Positions 4,807 to 6,523 of a stretch of DNA of 6,523 nucleotides are shown one piece after another. The notes under the pieces were generated by a model. The model was given only the letters and a program-made list of their open reading frames with translations, was not told where the DNA came from and did not search any database. The stretch lies in assembly GCA_030672805.1 (NCBI GenBank), contig DAOVFR010000147.1, positions 1 to 6,523 on the forward strand. The letters are read 5' to 3'. Made by a program: the position numbers and the translations under genes. How positions within the stretch are numbered: position 1 is the first letter of the stretch; the number at the start of each line of letters is the position of its first letter. Source of the DNA: Candidatus Krumholzibacteriota bacterium. Its GTDB lineage: Bacteria; Krumholzibacteriota; Krumholzibacteriia; Krumholzibacteriales; Krumholzibacteriaceae.

Positions 4807-6384
4807 ATGGAGATAGAAAAAACCGACATTCTCGTGATCGGGAGCGGAGTTGCGGGCCTGTTCTTTTCCCTCAAGGCGGCCCGTTTCTCCGACGTCCTGA
4901 TCGTGACAAAAAGGGACGCTCCGAGCAGCAACACGCTGTATGCACAGGGCGGGATCGCGACGGTGATGGACGGCAGCGATTCCTTCGATCTCCACGTTGC
5001 GGACACGATGGCGGCCGGCCACGGGCTGTGCGACAGAGAGGCCGTCGAGGCGGTGGTCAGAGAGGGCCCCGCGCGTATCGCCGAACTGATCGAGCTCGGC
5101 GTGCGGTTCGCGCGTGACGAGACGGGGAGCGCCCTGAGGCTCGGCCGCGAGGGCGGGCATTCAGCGTCGAGGATCGTCCATTACGGGGATATGACGGGCA
5201 GGGAGATCGAGAACCGTCTTCTCGATGCGGTGCGCGATAATCGGAGGATTGCTATCCGCGAGAACCGGCTCGCGATAGATCTGATCAAGGATCCCGGGGG
5301 CGTCGTTCGGGGTTGTTTCATATTCGACGGTGACTCCGGTGAGGTCAGGGCCGTCACGGCCAGGCATGTTGTTCTCGCCACCGGCGGCGCGGGAAAGATA
5401 TACCTCTACACCTCGAACCCGGATGTTGCGACAGGTGACGGCATCGCCATGGCATACCGGGCGGGGGCCGAAGTGGCGAACCTCGAGTTCGTCCAGTTCC
5501 ATCCGACGTGTTTCTATCACCCCGATGTCAAATCCCTCCTCATATCGGAGGCGCTTCGCGGGGAAGGCGCCGTCCTGAGGAACATCAGGGGGGAGGAGTT
5601 CATGCAGCGGTGGGACCCGAGGAAAGAACTCGCCCCGCGGGACGTGGTGGCGCGCGCGATCGATATGGAAATGAAACGGAGCGGCGCGAAACATGTTTTG
5701 CTAGATATAACCGGCCGCAGCCGTGAGTGGCTCAGCGAACGTTTCCCGTACGTTCACGAGAACTGCCTGAAATACGGCATCGATATCAGCGAGGAACCGA
5801 TCCCAGTCGTACCGGCCGCCCATTACATGTGCGGCGGTGTCAAGATCGATCTCCAGGGCAGGACGAACCTCGACGGGCTGCTCGCTATCGGTGAGGTATC
5901 ATGCACCGATATGCACGGGGCCAACAGGCTGGCGAGCAACTCGCTTCTCGAGGCGCTCGTCGTGAGCCACCGGTGCGCGGAGCACCTGAGGGAACATGCG
6001 GGGGAGCAGCCGCATCTCGACAGCGTGAACGTCGCGTTTCCCGCCAGGGGGGACCCCCGTACGCTCGAGACGGTGATCCTCGACCATGACTGGGACCTCG
6101 CAAGGCGCATCATGTGGGACTACGTCGGCATCGTCCGCTCCGGGAAGCGGCTCGGGATCGCACGTGAGCGGATCCGTCAGATCCAGGAAACCATCGAGCG
6201 TCTCTACCGTGAATACGGCGTGTCGGTCGACATGGTGGAGCTCAGGAATATCGCCCTGGTGAGCAGCCTTGTTGTCGAGTCCGCCCTCTCGAGAAAGGAA
6301 TCGAGAGGGCTGCACTACATGATAGATTATCCGGATACCGACCCGGCGTACAGCAGGGATACCATCATACGGCTGCAGGAGTGA
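4807..6384 (+). CDS. nadB: L-aspartate oxidase NadB
   Basis: NadB is a cytoplasmic FAD enzyme that oxidises L-aspartate to iminoaspartate, using fumarate or O2. NadA then converts the product to quinolinate for NAD synthesis. The 525-aa protein (E. coli about 540) has the FAD-binding GSGVAG at 12-17, SSNTLYAQGG at 40-49, REGGHS at 114-119, ATGGAGK, FHPT with H232, LAPRD with R278, PAAHYMCGGV with H339, GEVS and MHGANRLASNSLLE with R374. E115, H232, R278, H339 and R374 line up with E. coli Glu121, His244, Arg290, His351 and Arg386, the known substrate-site residues; the last four share a constant offset of 12. HGANR-SNSLLE and ESRGLHY, together with the succinate dehydrogenase-like C-terminal helices, favour NadB over SdhA/FrdA. 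ATG 4807 has TGGAGG 6 nt upstream. No nadA or nadC lies in the window. It is transcribed away from the lipoprotein gene. Confidence 0.98.
   Translation: MEIEKTDILVIGSGVAGLFFSLKAARFSDVLIVTKRDAPSSNTLYAQGGIATVMDGSDSFDLHVADTMAAGHGLCDREAVEAVVREGPARIAELIELGVRFARDETGSALRLGREGGHSASRIVHYGDMTGREIENRLLDAVRDNRRIAIRENRLAIDLIKDPGGVVRGCFIFDGDSGEVRAVTARHVVLATGGAGKIYLYTSNPDVATGDGIAMAYRAGAEVANLEFVQFHPTCFYHPDVKSLLISEALRGEGAVLRNIRGEEFMQRWDPRKELAPRDVVARAIDMEMKRSGAKHVLLDITGRSREWLSERFPYVHENCLKYGIDISEEPIPVVPAAHYMCGGVKIDLQGRTNLDGLLAIGEVSCTDMHGANRLASNSLLEALVVSHRCAEHLREHAGEQPHLDSVNVAFPARGDPRTLETVILDHDWDLARRIMWDYVGIVRSGKRLGIARERIRQIQETIERLYREYGVSVDMVELRNIALVSSLVVESALSRKESRGLHYMIDYPDTDPAYSRDTIIRLQE
6283..6310 (+). repeat. 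Perfect 10-bp inverted repeat near the 3' end of nadB
   Basis: GCCCTCTCGA (6283-6292) and TCGAGAGGGC (6301-6310) flank an 8-nt purine loop. The arms encode ALSR and SRG of the conserved ESRGLHY region. There is no T run on either side, so it is not a standard terminator. It may shape the 3' end of the mRNA or simply be a coincidence of codon choice. Confidence 0.5.
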
Positions 6385-6440
6385 CGATGGGACCTCCCGC
6401 CCGGCCGTGCCGTGAACGCTCCGCCGCATTCAGTAATGAT

Positions 6441-6454
6441 TTATGTCGACATAA
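6441..6454. repeat. Perfect 14-bp palindrome after nadB
   Basis: TTATGTCGACATAA is a complete self-complementary 7+7 sequence, 56 nt after the nadB stop. With no spacer it suits a dimeric DNA-binding protein better than an RNA hairpin. It stops one base before a second palindrome. Confidence 0.55.
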
Positions 6455-6455
6455 T

Positions 6456-6471
6456 CGGTGAGCGCTCACCG
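6456..6471. repeat. Perfect 16-bp palindrome after nadB
   Basis: CGGTGAGCGCTCACCG is a complete 8+8 palindrome, separated by one base from the 14-bp palindrome. As RNA it could fold into a 6-bp stem with a GCGC loop. No T run follows on the + strand. Its last six bases overlap the first copy of the 28-nt repeat. Confidence 0.55.
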
Positions 6472-6521
6472 CGGGTCCTCTTCCCGTACATCATCACCGC
6501 GGGTCCTGTCGCCGGTCATCC
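6466..6521. repeat. Imperfect 28-nt tandem repeat at the right edge
   Basis: TCACCGCGGGTCCT occurs at 6466-6479 and again at 6494-6507. Taken as 28-nt units (6466-6493 and 6494-6521), 22 of 28 positions agree. It is not visible whether more units follow past the edge. The spacing is not a multiple of three, which argues against a protein-level repeat. Confidence 0.45.
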
Positions 6522-6523
6522 CC

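Noticed and set aside
4363..5160. Long - strand ORF across the intergenic region and the start of nadB
   Set aside because: It is a shadow of two well-supported genes in other frames and has no recognisable domain or ribosome binding site.
6387..6461. 24-codon + strand ORF directly after nadB
   Set aside because: It is very short, has no ribosome binding site of its own beyond nadB codons, has an unremarkable composition, and runs through the two palindromes.
6466..6521. CRISPR array
   Set aside because: There are only two imperfect, directly adjacent 28-nt units with no spacer between them and no cas genes.
6466..6523. Possible C-terminus of a - strand gene entering from the right (ends ...DDVREEDPR, stop at 6466)
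   Set aside because: Only 17-18 open codons are visible in GC-rich DNA, which is too few to support a gene. If real, it would make the palindromes a boundary between convergent genes.

Overview
The window comes from a GC-rich, Gram-negative (two-membrane) bacterium that makes lipid A. It carries lpxB and lpxK, a DUF374-type acyltransferase, a predicted lipoprotein and nadB. I cannot name the taxon. The Bacteroidota-like DAYQH motif in LpxK and the small orphan lipoprotein would fit an uncultured lineage of the FCB superphylum (for example Krumholzibacteriota or Eisenbacteria), but that is only an inference from style.

Layout: positions 2-3924 on the + strand hold four tightly packed genes. 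They are a 5'-truncated Gfo/Idh/MocA oxidoreductase, lpxB (lipid-A-disaccharide synthase), a DUF374-family lipid acyltransferase and lpxK (tetraacyldisaccharide 4'-kinase). Neighbours overlap or sit 2 nt apart, so they are probably one translationally coupled operon that begins before the window. Together they take UDP-2,3-diacylglucosamine plus lipid X to a phosphorylated lipid A precursor. The acyltransferase probably adds or swaps an acyl chain, and the oxidoreductase possibly prepares a modified sugar.

Positions 3954-4574 on the - strand encode an unrecognised 206-aa lipoprotein that converges on lpxK. Its rho-independent terminator lies inside the last codons of lpxK. Positions 4575-4806 are a divergent intergenic region holding candidate promoters for the lipoprotein and for nadB. 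Positions 4807-6384 (+) encode L-aspartate oxidase (NadB), the first enzyme of de novo NAD synthesis, with all the expected active-site motifs. Positions 6385-6523 contain no gene I can support. They do contain two adjacent perfect palindromes and an imperfect 28-nt tandem repeat.

Most of the window is ordinary core metabolism. I do not see an undescribed multi-gene system. The points worth a second look are the possible GnnA-like role of the oxidoreductase, the acyltransferase placed before the LpxK step, an insertion in LpxK, the terminator embedded in lpxK, and the structured DNA after nadB.
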